From Gemmatimonas aurantiaca (GTDB lineage: Bacteria > Gemmatimonadota > Gemmatimonadetes > Gemmatimonadales > Gemmatimonadaceae): DNA of 64,000 nucleotides. The stretch is taken from assembly GCF_037190085.1 (NCBI RefSeq), contig NZ_JBBCJO010000005.1, positions 682,001 to 746,000 of the forward strand. Direction: 5' to 3'. Shown here in pieces: positions 18,594-27,500 of this stretch (positions within the stretch are counted from its first letter, which is position 1; every line of letters starts with the position of its first letter). The notes beneath the pieces were generated by a model. The model was given only the letters and a program-made list of their open reading frames with translations, did no database searches and was not told where the DNA came from. A program made the position numbers and the translations under genes.

Positions 18594-19862
18594 ATGCGAA
18601 TTCTTCAGGTGACCTTCGTCGCCGGCATGCTGCCACTCGGCCTGTTGTCGTTTGGCCTGCCATCCGGTATCGCGGTGGCTCAACGCTCCCCGTTGTTCGG
18701 CACGACGGGACATTTCACCAGCGGCAACGGTCCCGCCTGTCATGCTCAATCCATGTTGACCACACAGGCACAATGGAGCGGGCTTTCGGCGACTGCCTTC
18801 TCCGCTCCCATTGCGCAGGCCACCCGATTCGGCACCACCACACCCATCGTCGCCCTGGCCGCACACTCCTCGGCGCAGCGGACATGGCAACTGGACGCGT
18901 CGGGTACCGTCGGACATGCGGAGAGCGACTGCCTGGCATTCTCCGGGCAGACCCGAGCCTTCGCCCGTCTGTCCCGCAGCCTGGGTCATGGCGGTATTGC
19001 CCTCTCCTATGGATACCGCAGCCTCTCGTCGCTCGATCCCTCGCGGGATCGCCAGGGACTCGGACTCGCCGTCTGGCAGCGTCTCCGTCGCGTGGGCATC
19101 TCCTTCGACATCCGTGCGCACGACCGCACCTCGTCGTTCAGTCGCGAAGTGGCCACGCCCATCATTGTCATCGACTCGTCGCCCGGCGGCAACCGGATCA
19201 CCAGTGACACCACGTACCGGACCGTCACATCACAGATGATTCAGCGGGCCGTCGATCTGCGAACGGCCGTGCAGTTCCAGATCGGGCGCGTTCGTCTGGA
19301 TCTTTCCGGCGGCGGTTCGACGAGTCGTCGCACACTTCCCGGTTCCGCTGTCGGTGGCGACACCATGCGGATGCAACCGGCCATTTCCCATTCTCGCCAG
19401 CTCTGGACACGCGCCAATGCGAGTGTGCCTCTCACGGGAGGACTGACCGTCACGGCCGGTGTCGCGGCGCTGCCCGCACAGCCCGCCCTGAACGCCTCGG
19501 TGCGCGGGGTCTATTCACTGGGCGTCAGTTTCTCCCGATGGCCGACCCATTCCGGTGATCGCACCCACACGCCGAACGACGCGACATCACTCGAGACGGT
19601 GCGTGACGACGCGACCCGGGTGCGCCTCCGGGTGAAGGTACCGCGGGCGTCGGAGGTGCGGGTCAGTGGCGAACCCACACGCTGGAGTCCCGTCTCCATG
19701 CAACGCGCGCCCGACGACTGGTGGGAAACGACACTGGCGGTCGGCCCCGGGCTCTATCGCATGAACATCAGCATCGATGGCGCCGCCTGGCGTCCGCCGC
19801 CGGATGTCCCCACGGCGCGCGACGAATTTGGCGGGCAGGTTGGACTGGTCACCGTGCGTTGA
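18594..19862 (+). CDS. Secreted/outer-membrane protein with C-terminal CBM48-like (AMPK-beta glycogen-binding-like) domain
   Basis: 422 residues. Signal peptide at residues 1-29 (cleavage near AVAQ), then ~300 residues of alternating hydrophobic/polar strands typical of an outer-membrane beta-structure, then a ~90-residue C-terminal domain (RVRLRVKVPRASEVRVSG ... RMNISIDGAAWRPP) like the CBM48/AMPK1 sugar-binding fold. It precedes the sigma/anti-sigma pair by 69 bases on the same strand, and the anti-sigma protein ends in the same kind of domain. A surface glucan-binding or sensing role is inference. The ATG at 18594 has no strong ribosome-binding site. Confidence 0.6.
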   Translation: MRILQVTFVAGMLPLGLLSFGLPSGIAVAQRSPLFGTTGHFTSGNGPACHAQSMLTTQAQWSGLSATAFSAPIAQATRFGTTTPIVALAAHSSAQRTWQLDASGTVGHAESDCLAFSGQTRAFARLSRSLGHGGIALSYGYRSLSSLDPSRDRQGLGLAVWQRLRRVGISFDIRAHDRTSSFSREVATPIIVIDSSPGGNRITSDTTYRTVTSQMIQRAVDLRTAVQFQIGRVRLDLSGGGSTSRRTLPGSAVGGDTMRMQPAISHSRQLWTRANASVPLTGGLTVTAGVAALPAQPALNASVRGVYSLGVSFSRWPTHSGDRTHTPNDATSLETVRDDATRVRLRVKVPRASEVRVSGEPTRWSPVSMQRAPDDWWETTLAVGPGLYRMNISIDGAAWRPPPDVPTARDEFGGQVGLVTVR

Positions 19863-19931
19863 CATCAGGATGATCACATGATGGAGTGGCGGTGACCTCG
19901 CTCGCGATCCGCGAGGTATAACGCATGACTC

Positions 19932-20474
19932 ATGACCGACGCCGACCTCGCACGCAGCGCACTCGACGGGAATGCCCAGGCGTTCACGGAGCTGGCGCAT
20001 CGGCATATGTCGGCGTGCCTGCGGTTTGCCACGCGCATGCTCGGCTCCCGCGAGGATGCGGAGGAAGCCACACAGGACACGCTGATCAGGGCCTATCGAT
20101 CGCTGGCGGCGTTCGATGGGCGGACCGCTTTCCGCACCTGGATGTTCGCCATCCTCGTCAATCGCTGCCGCACGGCACTGCTCTCCCGCACGCGGCGCGC
20201 GCGCTGGGTGCAGACCGATCCGGACGTGGTGGACCGCACGGCCGTTCCATCGCACGGTCCGGACACCGAATTGCGCGTGGAGCTGGAGCGGGCACTCGAG
20301 ACCCTGCCCGGCGAGCAACGGGAGGCCTTTCTGCTCAAGCACGTCGAACAACTGGAGTATGTCGAGATGGCGCGCATCACCGGCGTAGGCATCTCGGCGC
20401 TCAAGATGCGCGTGCAACGCGCGTGCACGAAGCTGCAGCAGCAACTCGAGGACTACGATGACACGGCCCGATAG
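19932..20474 (+). CDS. ECF-type RNA polymerase sigma factor
   Basis: 180 residues with sigma-70 region 2 (residues ~15-80: FTELAHRHMSACLRFATRML, EEATQDTLIRAYRSL, FRTWMFAILVNRCR) and region 4 (~120-170: LPGEQREAFLLKHVEQLEYVEMARITGV, read as two adjacent helices, then SALKMRVQRACTKL). It directs RNA polymerase to a small regulon. The 3' end overlaps the next gene by 17 bases. The neighbour encodes a single-pass membrane protein, as expected for an anti-sigma partner. Start ATG at 19932. Confidence 0.93.
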   Translation: MTDADLARSALDGNAQAFTELAHRHMSACLRFATRMLGSREDAEEATQDTLIRAYRSLAAFDGRTAFRTWMFAILVNRCRTALLSRTRRARWVQTDPDVVDRTAVPSHGPDTELRVELERALETLPGEQREAFLLKHVEQLEYVEMARITGVGISALKMRVQRACTKLQQQLEDYDDTAR

Positions 20475-21048
20475 CAACGAACACGATCCGCGGCTCCTGC
20501 AGGCCATCCGCGAGATGCAGCGGGAGGTGCCGGTGCGCGCCGAATGGCGCGAGGCGCTCGATCGTGAGTTGCTGCAACTCACCCCATCCGAGCCGACGCC
20601 ACGGGGATGGAGTCGTCACTGGCAGATCCCGCGTCCGATGGCCATTGCCGCAGCTCTGGGCTTCATGATGGTTGGGGCGGTGTTGCGGGACGCGGCACAC
20701 CTGTTCGGGCCTGCTCACCCCTACAGTGCGGAGCCCGTTGCGCGTGATGCCACGTCCCGCACGGTATCGCAGGTGTCCACGATCGGCGTGCGTTTTTCGG
20801 TCATGGCGCCTGGCGTGCAACGTGTCAGTCTGGTGGGAGACTTCAATGGCTGGAACGCCGATGCGACACCACTCGAAGTGGCCGCGGACGGCCAGACGTG
20901 GACCACCATGCTTCCACTTCCGGCAGGTCGTCACGCCTACGCGTTCGTGATCGATGGGCAGGTGGTCCGCGACCCGGCAGCGCCCGCCGAAGCCGAGGAG
21001 GATTTTGGTGTGCCCAACTCGCTGGTCCTGGTGAGCAGCAATCGATGA
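20458..21048 (+). CDS. Putative membrane anti-sigma factor with extracytoplasmic CBM48-like domain
   Basis: 196 residues. The cytosolic N-terminal ~58 residues are helical (HDPRLLQAIREMQREV) but lack the zinc anti-sigma motif H-x3-C-x2-C. One membrane helix spans about 60-80. The C-terminal ~100 residues are a glycogen-binding-like domain (VSLVGDFNGWNADATPL, then WTTMLPLPAGRHAYAFVIDG), the fold of AMPK-beta and CBM48. The gene overlaps the sigma factor by 17 bases and the next gene by ATGA. The position and topology suggest an anti-sigma factor that senses a glucan or a protein partner outside the membrane. Anti-sigma activity is inference. Confidence 0.7.
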   Translation: MTRPDSNEHDPRLLQAIREMQREVPVRAEWREALDRELLQLTPSEPTPRGWSRHWQIPRPMAIAAALGFMMVGAVLRDAAHLFGPAHPYSAEPVARDATSRTVSQVSTIGVRFSVMAPGVQRVSLVGDFNGWNADATPLEVAADGQTWTTMLPLPAGRHAYAFVIDGQVVRDPAAPAEAEEDFGVPNSLVLVSSNR

Positions 21049-21773
21049 CCCAATCGATGACCACGTTCATCCGGACCGGCGGACACTCGCGGAAATACCC
21101 GTATCGGTTCCTGCCACCTTCGCTTCGATACCTCACCGTGGCAATGGGACTCCTGGCAGGTGCGGTGCCGTTGCACGCCCAGGCGCGTCGGGATCCTCCG
21201 CCGGCCCCTTCATCGACGCAACCGTCTCCGCTCCTCAGACTGTCGCCGGCGACACGCACGGCGATCGATCTGCTCGTGGATTCGCTCACGGCCGAGCATC
21301 TGCCGGGTGATGTCCTGCGTGACAAGGTGGCCGAAGGTGTGCTCAAGGGCGCGGACGACGCCCGCATCCTGCTCGCGGTCCGATCGCTAGCGTCACGATT
21401 GCGTGATGGCCGGAGCCTCCTCGGTCCATCGGCAACGGAAGACGAACTGAAAGCCGCGGCCAGTGCGCTCTTCGTGGGCGTCGAGCCGCGGGACATCAGC
21501 CGGCTCGTCGAAGCACAACGCAAGCAGGGAACCGGCGAGTCTTCACTGACCATGTCGCTGACCATCGTGGCGGAACTCGCACTGCGACGAGTGCCGGCAG
21601 AACTCGCCGTGTCATCGATCGCATCACTGTTGCAGCGCGGCGCGCGCGATACGGATCTGCGTGCGTTCCGGATCACCATCGAGCGTGATCTGCAGCAGGG
21701 GAAACCGCCGCGCGATGCAATCACGTCGGGCGTGCGTGCGACATTGAACGGAATGGGTCGCACGCCGGAGTGA
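21045..21773 (+). CDS. Secreted protein of unknown function in the ECF sigma operon
   Basis: 242 residues. A basic N-terminus of ~30 residues and a hydrophobic stretch ending LHAQ give a signal peptide. The rest is helical and polar: a Pro-rich linker, then repeated helices (VDSLTAEHLPGDVLRDKVAEG, ASALFVGVEPRDI, VPAELAVSSIASLLQRG). It has no recognised domain. The ATG overlaps the stop of the anti-sigma candidate (ATGA), which places it in the same operon and suggests a periplasmic role in the same response. Confidence 0.65.
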   Translation: MTQSMTTFIRTGGHSRKYPYRFLPPSLRYLTVAMGLLAGAVPLHAQARRDPPPAPSSTQPSPLLRLSPATRTAIDLLVDSLTAEHLPGDVLRDKVAEGVLKGADDARILLAVRSLASRLRDGRSLLGPSATEDELKAAASALFVGVEPRDISRLVEAQRKQGTGESSLTMSLTIVAELALRRVPAELAVSSIASLLQRGARDTDLRAFRITIERDLQQGKPPRDAITSGVRATLNGMGRTPE

Positions 21774-21959
21774 AGTGTCGGTGACCCGACGCGGTAACCG
21801 ACAGGTATCACGCGCAGACGCCTCGAGGCGTGGATGTCCATGCACCGACATCCTCCGCGACATCCACAGCGCTGTCCGTCTGGCTCACCCGCTTCTCATT
21901 CGATCCTCGTCGGATCCCCACCCGGTCTTCCCGCGGTCTTCACGCGACAGGAGTCATTC

Positions 21960-22811
21960 ATGTCCCGTTCTCTTCGCTGGTCCCTCTCACCTTCGCGCAT
22001 GCCCGCGGTCGCGACCATTGCCGGCGCGATGATGACGTTGATGATGGTCTCGGCATGCTCGGACACGTCGCCAACGGCAAACGAGGAGACGCCGATGAAC
22101 GTCGTGCTCTCCATCGACGACGTGAGCGGCCAATCCATCCTCGTCGATCCCCGCAACGCCACGTTGCAGGTCGGATACGGCGCCATCGTCGAAGCACGCA
22201 TTCTCGATGCGGGTGGCAGTCCCATTCCGGGCGCGCGACCCGTATGGTCCACGTCCGACGCATCGATCGCGACGGTTTCCGCGCTGCCCGACTCCGGTTT
22301 GCGTCAGGACGGTTTGCGCGCGGCCGTGGCGGCCCGTGCCGCCGGCAGTGTGCTGATCATTGCATCACATGCGAACAAAGCCGACACCGCACGTTTCACG
22401 ATCACATCCGTTCGCGTCGATTCCGGCAGTCAGGGTCCCGTCACACGCCCCGCACGATTCGATCTCGTCGCCCAGGTCCTGGGACGTGCCGCGACCTCGC
22501 CATCCTCACGGGATTCGTCGACCTGGACGCCCCCCGTCGTGGCCGGTGCCACGGTGCGGTTCGTGCAACTGCCGTCCATTGCGGGCGACACATTGCCCCC
22601 GACCGCACCGCCGGTCAGCGCGCCGACGCTGATCGCCACCGCGACGGCGGATGCCACGGGCATGGTCCACTTCAGCAACATGCCCGCGGCGCGCTTCCGC
22701 CTCGAAGTGGATCCGCCGAGCGCCAGTGCCTGGGCCGCACGTGTCGTCGAATACGGAGCACCGTATGCCAGTCCGCTGCGCCTCGATCTGCTGCTGTCCC
22801 CGAAGCCGTAG
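21960..22811 (+). CDS. Lipoprotein with bacterial Ig-like (BIG2-type) domain
   Basis: 283 residues. Lipobox MVSAC at about residue 33, then a short tether and a BIG2-like Ig fold (VGYGAIVEARILDAGGSPIPGARPVW and STDASIATVS, read as adjoining strands). A Pro/Ser/Thr-rich spacer follows, then a second beta-domain with carboxypeptidase-regulatory character (ATADATGMVHFSNMPAARFRLEV). The ATG at 21960 has AGGAG seven bases upstream. Probably anchored in the outer membrane or periplasm; the function is unknown. Confidence 0.75.
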   Translation: MSRSLRWSLSPSRMPAVATIAGAMMTLMMVSACSDTSPTANEETPMNVVLSIDDVSGQSILVDPRNATLQVGYGAIVEARILDAGGSPIPGARPVWSTSDASIATVSALPDSGLRQDGLRAAVAARAAGSVLIIASHANKADTARFTITSVRVDSGSQGPVTRPARFDLVAQVLGRAATSPSSRDSSTWTPPVVAGATVRFVQLPSIAGDTLPPTAPPVSAPTLIATATADATGMVHFSNMPAARFRLEVDPPSASAWAARVVEYGAPYASPLRLDLLLSPKP

Positions 22812-22840
22812 GCAAACGCAGCGAAGGTGAAAACGGATTC

Positions 22841-22882
22841 ACACGGGCGGGCGATGCCATGCCTCCAGCATCCCGCCCGTGT
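22841..22882. terminator. Hairpin between convergent lipoprotein genes, likely bidirectional terminator
   Basis: Perfect 11-base arms (ACACGGGCGGG / CCCGCCCGTGT), extended by GATGC/GCATC inside. On the minus strand it is followed by a T-rich stretch (CCGTTTTC). It sits between the 3' ends of the genes at 21960-22811 and 22896-23375. Confidence 0.65.
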
Positions 22883-22895
22883 CTCCCTGCGTGGC

Positions 22896-23375
22896 TCAAC
22901 GAAACTGGTAATAGACAGACGTGACGGCCGGCGTCGGGCCGGGCGCGCGGACCCGCAGGAGGATCGTACCGCTGCTCCTGTACGCCGTGCGATACGATTC
23001 CTTGAGCGCAGTGAGATCGAATCGTTCCTGTGACCTCACCAGCATCCGACAGGCCTCTCCCCTGGCATCGTGAGCCAGTGAGAGCAGCACCTGCACCGGG
23101 AACGACTCCATGAACGGCCCTGTCTGCAGCAACGCCACCGCATGTGTGCCGCATCCGCCGTAGCTCAGGTGCAGATGCAGAATGTCGCCGACCACATAGG
23201 CACTGTCGATCGTGGCCGGATCGAAGCGATACCCACTCATCTCGCCACCGACCTGCACGGCGTTGATTCCGGTCTTGGGCTCATCGAATGTGGGCGCGCT
23301 GCACGCGGCGCTCAGCGCCAGGGCGACCAGAGAAACGCACGACGCTAGGGTCGGCAATCGCCAGGGATCACGCAT
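22896..23375 (-). CDS. Small lipoprotein of unknown function
   Basis: 159 residues. Lipobox LSAAC at residue ~25, then a single beta-rich domain with Cys residues in SYGGCGTH and GEACRM that could be disulfide-linked. The motif SYGGCGTHAVAL resembles small secreted proteins of unknown function from Gemmatimonadota and Myxococcota; no enzyme motif is seen. The ATG at 23375 has GGAGG about five bases upstream, which decides the start. Divergent from the endonuclease gene at 23531. Confidence 0.7.
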   Translation of the reverse strand: MRDPWRLPTLASCVSLVALALSAACSAPTFDEPKTGINAVQVGGEMSGYRFDPATIDSAYVVGDILHLHLSYGGCGTHAVALLQTGPFMESFPVQVLLSLAHDARGEACRMLVRSQERFDLTALKESYRTAYRSSGTILLRVRAPGPTPAVTSVYYQFR

Positions 23376-23409
23376 GCTGCCTCCATCGGTCCGGGATCTG
23401 TCGAAACAT

Positions 23410-23452
23410 ACGACAACAGGCACGACAACAGATACAACCACAAATACAACAG
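23410..23452. repeat. Short AC-rich direct repeats in a divergent promoter region
   Basis: Four imperfect copies of a unit like ACGACAACAG in tandem. The tract is AC-rich and clearly unlike the surrounding GC-rich DNA. It lies between the lipoprotein (minus) and endonuclease (plus) genes and may be a regulator-binding or melting element. Confidence 0.45.
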
Positions 23453-23530
23453 CTGCCTGTGATGCGAGGTCACAGAAAATGTGATATGGAGCCTGTCACA
23501 TCCAGCGTTCTTCGCTGCATCATTCCCGGC

Positions 23531-24391
23531 ATGACACGGTCGATCCCCAATCGCACGCCGCGCGCCAGGATAGTCGTGGCGGGCAGCGTGGCACTGGCGC
23601 TCGTCGCCTGCGGCGGTGGCGGGAGCAGTACGACGGCACCACCGCCACCCAATACCTGCACCGCCACACCGCCCGCGGCGCAGATCAGCTACTACACGCC
23701 CGCGCAGGGCCGCTGCGGCACCGCCTTGCTCACCGCACTCCAGCAACTCGTGCGCGGTCAGCGCGTCCTGGGGTACACCTCGGCCCGCGATTCCCTCTAC
23801 GCGTTCGTTGATCGGGGTTCACGCACGTGGATCGTCGACCTCTACACGGGACGTCAGGCCGCGGGCGTGACCACGCGGGCCACCGCCGCCCAGAACAGTA
23901 TCAACACCGAACACACGTGGCCCCGCAGCCGCGGTGCCGAAGTCGACCCGGCACTCAGCGATCTGCATCATCTCTTCAGTTCCGACTCCGCCGCCAATGA
24001 GCGCCGTCAGAACTATCCCTACGGCCTCGTGCGTGGCACGGTGATCTGGACCGGCCCCGCCGCCGCCGGCGGTACCGAGACCAGCCGACTCGGTTACGCC
24101 AACGGATCGGGCGGACCGATCGTCTTCGAGCCCCGCGCCAGCGTGCGGGGTGATATCGCACGTGGGCTGCTGTACTTCTATCTGCGGTACAACACCGACC
24201 GCCCGAGTGGTTACAGTCTCCTCAACTTCGCGCAGGAGCGTGATCTGCTCATTGCCTGGGCCCGCGAAGATCCCGTCGATGCATGGGAACGTTCGCGCAA
24301 CGACGCCGTGTTCCGGGCCCAGGGCAACCGCAATCCGTTCATCGACTGGCCGGAACTGCTCGATCTGCTGCCGACGTTGCCGCTGAGTTGA
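23531..24391 (+). CDS. Secreted endonuclease I (EndA family), lipoprotein
   Basis: 286 residues. Lipobox LVAC (Cys27) followed by a Gly/Ser/Pro linker, then an endonuclease I domain (PF04231-like) from about residue 65. Key motifs are NTEHTWPRS with the catalytic His128, SDLHHLFSSD and a NYPYG segment, the His-Me-type beta-beta-alpha metal finger of EndA, Vvn and Dns nucleases. It should cut DNA (perhaps RNA) outside the cytosol to short oligonucleotides. It converges with the TonB receptor operon at 24581-30917, whose lipoproteins carry OB folds related to those of secreted nucleases. The start at 23531 is uncertain; an in-frame ATG about 16 codons upstream exists but gives a poorer signal. 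Confidence 0.85.
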   Translation: MTRSIPNRTPRARIVVAGSVALALVACGGGGSSTTAPPPPNTCTATPPAAQISYYTPAQGRCGTALLTALQQLVRGQRVLGYTSARDSLYAFVDRGSRTWIVDLYTGRQAAGVTTRATAAQNSINTEHTWPRSRGAEVDPALSDLHHLFSSDSAANERRQNYPYGLVRGTVIWTGPAAAGGTETSRLGYANGSGGPIVFEPRASVRGDIARGLLYFYLRYNTDRPSGYSLLNFAQERDLLIAWAREDPVDAWERSRNDAVFRAQGNRNPFIDWPELLDLLPTLPLS

Positions 24392-24420
24392 AGCACCGCA
24401 GCGGTCGTTCCGCCCCGTTG

Positions 24421-24459
24421 CATCCGCGTCCATCCGCGTCCATCCGCCCAATCCGCGTC
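24421..24459. repeat. Ten-base tandem repeat CATCCGCGTC
   Basis: Two exact and one to two degraded copies of CATCCGCGTC directly downstream of the endonuclease gene. Too short to form a CRISPR or REP element; of unclear role. The rest of 24392-24516 shows no gene. Confidence 0.5.
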
Positions 24460-24516
24460 TGCGGTTTTGCCGCTGTCGTCGTCCGTCCCGACGAACCCGC
24501 CGACACGCTGGGCTCC

Positions 24517-24551
24517 CAAAGAAAAAGGCGGGGCTCCAGAGGAGCCCCGCC
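24517..24551 (-). terminator. Strong intrinsic terminator of the TonB receptor operon
   Basis: An 11-base perfect GC-rich stem (GGCGGGGCTCC / GGAGCCCCGCC) with a three-base loop, followed on the minus strand by TTTTTCTTT. It lies 30 bases after the receptor stop. Confidence 0.93.
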
Positions 24552-24580
24552 CTTCCTACTTCGTCCATCACCAAGCGCCG

Positions 24581-27500
24581 TCAGAACGAGTACCGGACCC
24601 CCAGCTGCATGCTGAACTGCAGCAGCAGGTTCGTTCCGAGCGGCGTCTTGTTGCCGAAGAAATCGGTGAGGTTGTAGCGGATGGTCTCACCCGCCGTATC
24701 GTACGACGATGGCACCATCAGGTTGCGGCGGTTCGCCGACACCGACTGATACCGCCCCCACTTGGAGTTGAGGCCGTTCAGCACGTTGAAGAAGTCGACC
24801 GAGATTTCCGCGTTCTGACCCGCACGCGTGGGAATGCGGTTGCGCAACGACACATCGAGACGGTTGAACCAGGGCTGACGGCAGGTGTTGCGGGGAATGA
24901 TCTGCCCCACATAGTCCCCCACACACTTGTTGTCGGCCAGATATCCACGATAGATCTCGCGCTGCGCCGCCACATACGTGGCCTGCTCCTGCGTTCCGGT
25001 GATGTTGGTCGGAATCGCCACCGGGAAATTCTCGGGCGCGAAGATGAACGGACGATCGTTGAACGTGACACCATCACCGTTCAGATCCCCGCCCTGCTCC
25101 GGGCCCCACGGCGTGCCGCTCTGCATGCGGAAGATGCCGCTCAGACGGAAGCCCAGCGGCAGCTTCGTGAAACCCGACAGGATGATCGTGTGATTGCGCA
25201 CGAAACCCGACGGCCCCCATGCCTTGTCGGTGTCGCCGATACCGCCGATATCGTTCGGTCCCGACGCACCGATGCGCGTTTCCGTCCAGCCGGCAAACGA
25301 CGTGCAGCACGAGAACGATCCGTTGTCCTCGGCCATGGTCCACGTGTAAGACGCCCGAATGGACGTTTCGCGCGCGAAACGATGATCGAGGTTGAACGTC
25401 AACGCCTGTGACCTGGCCCGACCATCGTAGTAGTTCTGGAACAGGTTGCCAAAATCGGTGTTGAGCAGGCGCTGATTGCCCGCCGCCGCTCCGGGCAGGA
25501 AGGACCCCGCCGGCACGTATACCGCCCGCCCACCCTCGTTCGCCAGCGCGAACAGCGGCTGGCGCAGGTTGGTGTTGCGGACCGTGTAGAGATTCGACGT
25601 GAGCGTGTAGAGGTAGTCGGCCGAGAAACGCGTCGCACGACCGAGTTCCCGCTCATAGCCGATGTTGGCGCGATACGTCTCCGGGATCTGGAAGTTCTGC
25701 GTCCAGAACGAGTATTCCGGAATGCCCCCGATGCCCGCGTTGCCCGCGCAGTTCATCGGATTGTTGTCGCCGCTGGCCGCCCAGTCGCGATAACCATTCA
25801 CCGGCGGCGGCGCGTTGGCATCGCCCTCGGCCGCGCTGCCCGTGCAGGTGAGGTTCTGCAACGGGACGTCGGTGATGCCCACGTTCGAGCCGAGCACCGC
25901 CGGCAGACGCCCGTAGAAGAGACCGGCGCCTGCACGCCACACCTCACTCGCATCGCCCTTCCGGTCCCATGCCAGCGCCACACGCGGCGAGATGTTGTTC
26001 TTGTCGATCGGCGCGATACCGGTCTGGATCCCGAAGGCCCGTTCGGCGTCGATCACGCGACCCGGCGCATCACCGAAACGCGAGAGATCATAACGCAGAC
26101 CGATCGTGGCGAGCAGACGCGACGTGACGCGCCACTGATCCTGCGCGTACACCGAGTATTCGTACGTGTCGAAGACGGCCCGTGGCACCTGTCCGTCGGA
26201 GCGCACGCTGCGCGTGTACTGCAATGGACGGTACTGCTCGAGTGCGGCGAGATTGTCGAACGTGTAGAAGCCGGAGCCCTGGTTCCAGAAATCGTTCTCG
26301 TAGTGCGAGAAGATGTTGTTGGTCCCGATCTTGAGCGTGTGCCGCCCGAGATCCAGCGTCGTGTTGTTCACGAGTTGGACCTTGTTTTCCACGAGGCTGT
26401 TGCGGAACGAGATGTTCTGTCCGCCCCAGGCATACGCGGTACCGGAGACCACGTTGTTCACGCGCAACTGCGGCTTGAGATCGTAGCCCACGCGCGGTCG
26501 GTCTTCGGCTGAATACTGGAAGCGGAAGACGTTCGACGCATGATCACCGAGCGCGCTGTTGAGTTCTCCCACCAGCGAGTTCGTGCGATTCTTGAACGCC
26601 TCCGTCTGCGAGAGGCCACCCTGGGCCGTGGCCGCGTAGGTCTCGTTGCTGTTGTCGTACCGGGACAGGTTGTTGCGCAACGACAGACGGTGCCGGTCGT
26701 TGATGTTCCAGTCGAGGCGGGCGAACAGCGTGAAGACATCGTTGCGGGTCGCGAACTCGTCGTACGCACCGGCCGGATTCTCGATGCCGTACCGATCACT
26801 CAGAATGCTGAAGAACCGTCCGAGCGAATCCGCGGTCAGGCGCGCCCGCTGCGCCTGGTTGCGCAGCGTGGCCGCCGCGCTCGTCGATCCGGCGGCGTCC
26901 GCCTGCGCGTCGAGGCTGGCGGCCTGACGCAACAGCGTGGCCGGACCGCTCGGCACGTATGGCTCACGACGACGCTGACCATCCGCCGACACCAGCCAGA
27001 ACAGCTTGTCCTTCACCAGCGGACCTTCCGCCTGCAGCGCGAACTGCTGGACGTTGAAGTTGTTGACCTTCGTGCCATCGAAGTTCTTCGACGTCAGCGC
27101 ATCGCCGCGATAGTTGGCATACGCCGTCGCCTTCCGGCGATTGGTGCCACCCTTGGAGATGATGTTGACGATACCGCCGGCATAGTTGCCGTACTCCACG
27201 TCGAAGCCGTTGGTGATGATCTGGAACTCCTTCACCGACTCGATCGAGAAGTTGAACGGGATACGACTGCCGCCCCGGTTTTCACCGAAAAAGCTGTTGT
27301 TCGCATCCACGCCGTCCATCTGCAGATTGGTCTGCGACGGACGAGCGCCGGCGATGGAGAACTGACCGCCGGTGGTCGTTTCCGGCGTGGGGCTCACGAG
27401 ACCCGACAGATTGATGAAGTCGGTGAAATCGCGACCCAGGGTGGGCAGATTCTGAATCTCTTCCTGACCCACCGCCTGCTTCACCCCGCCATCCGCGACA

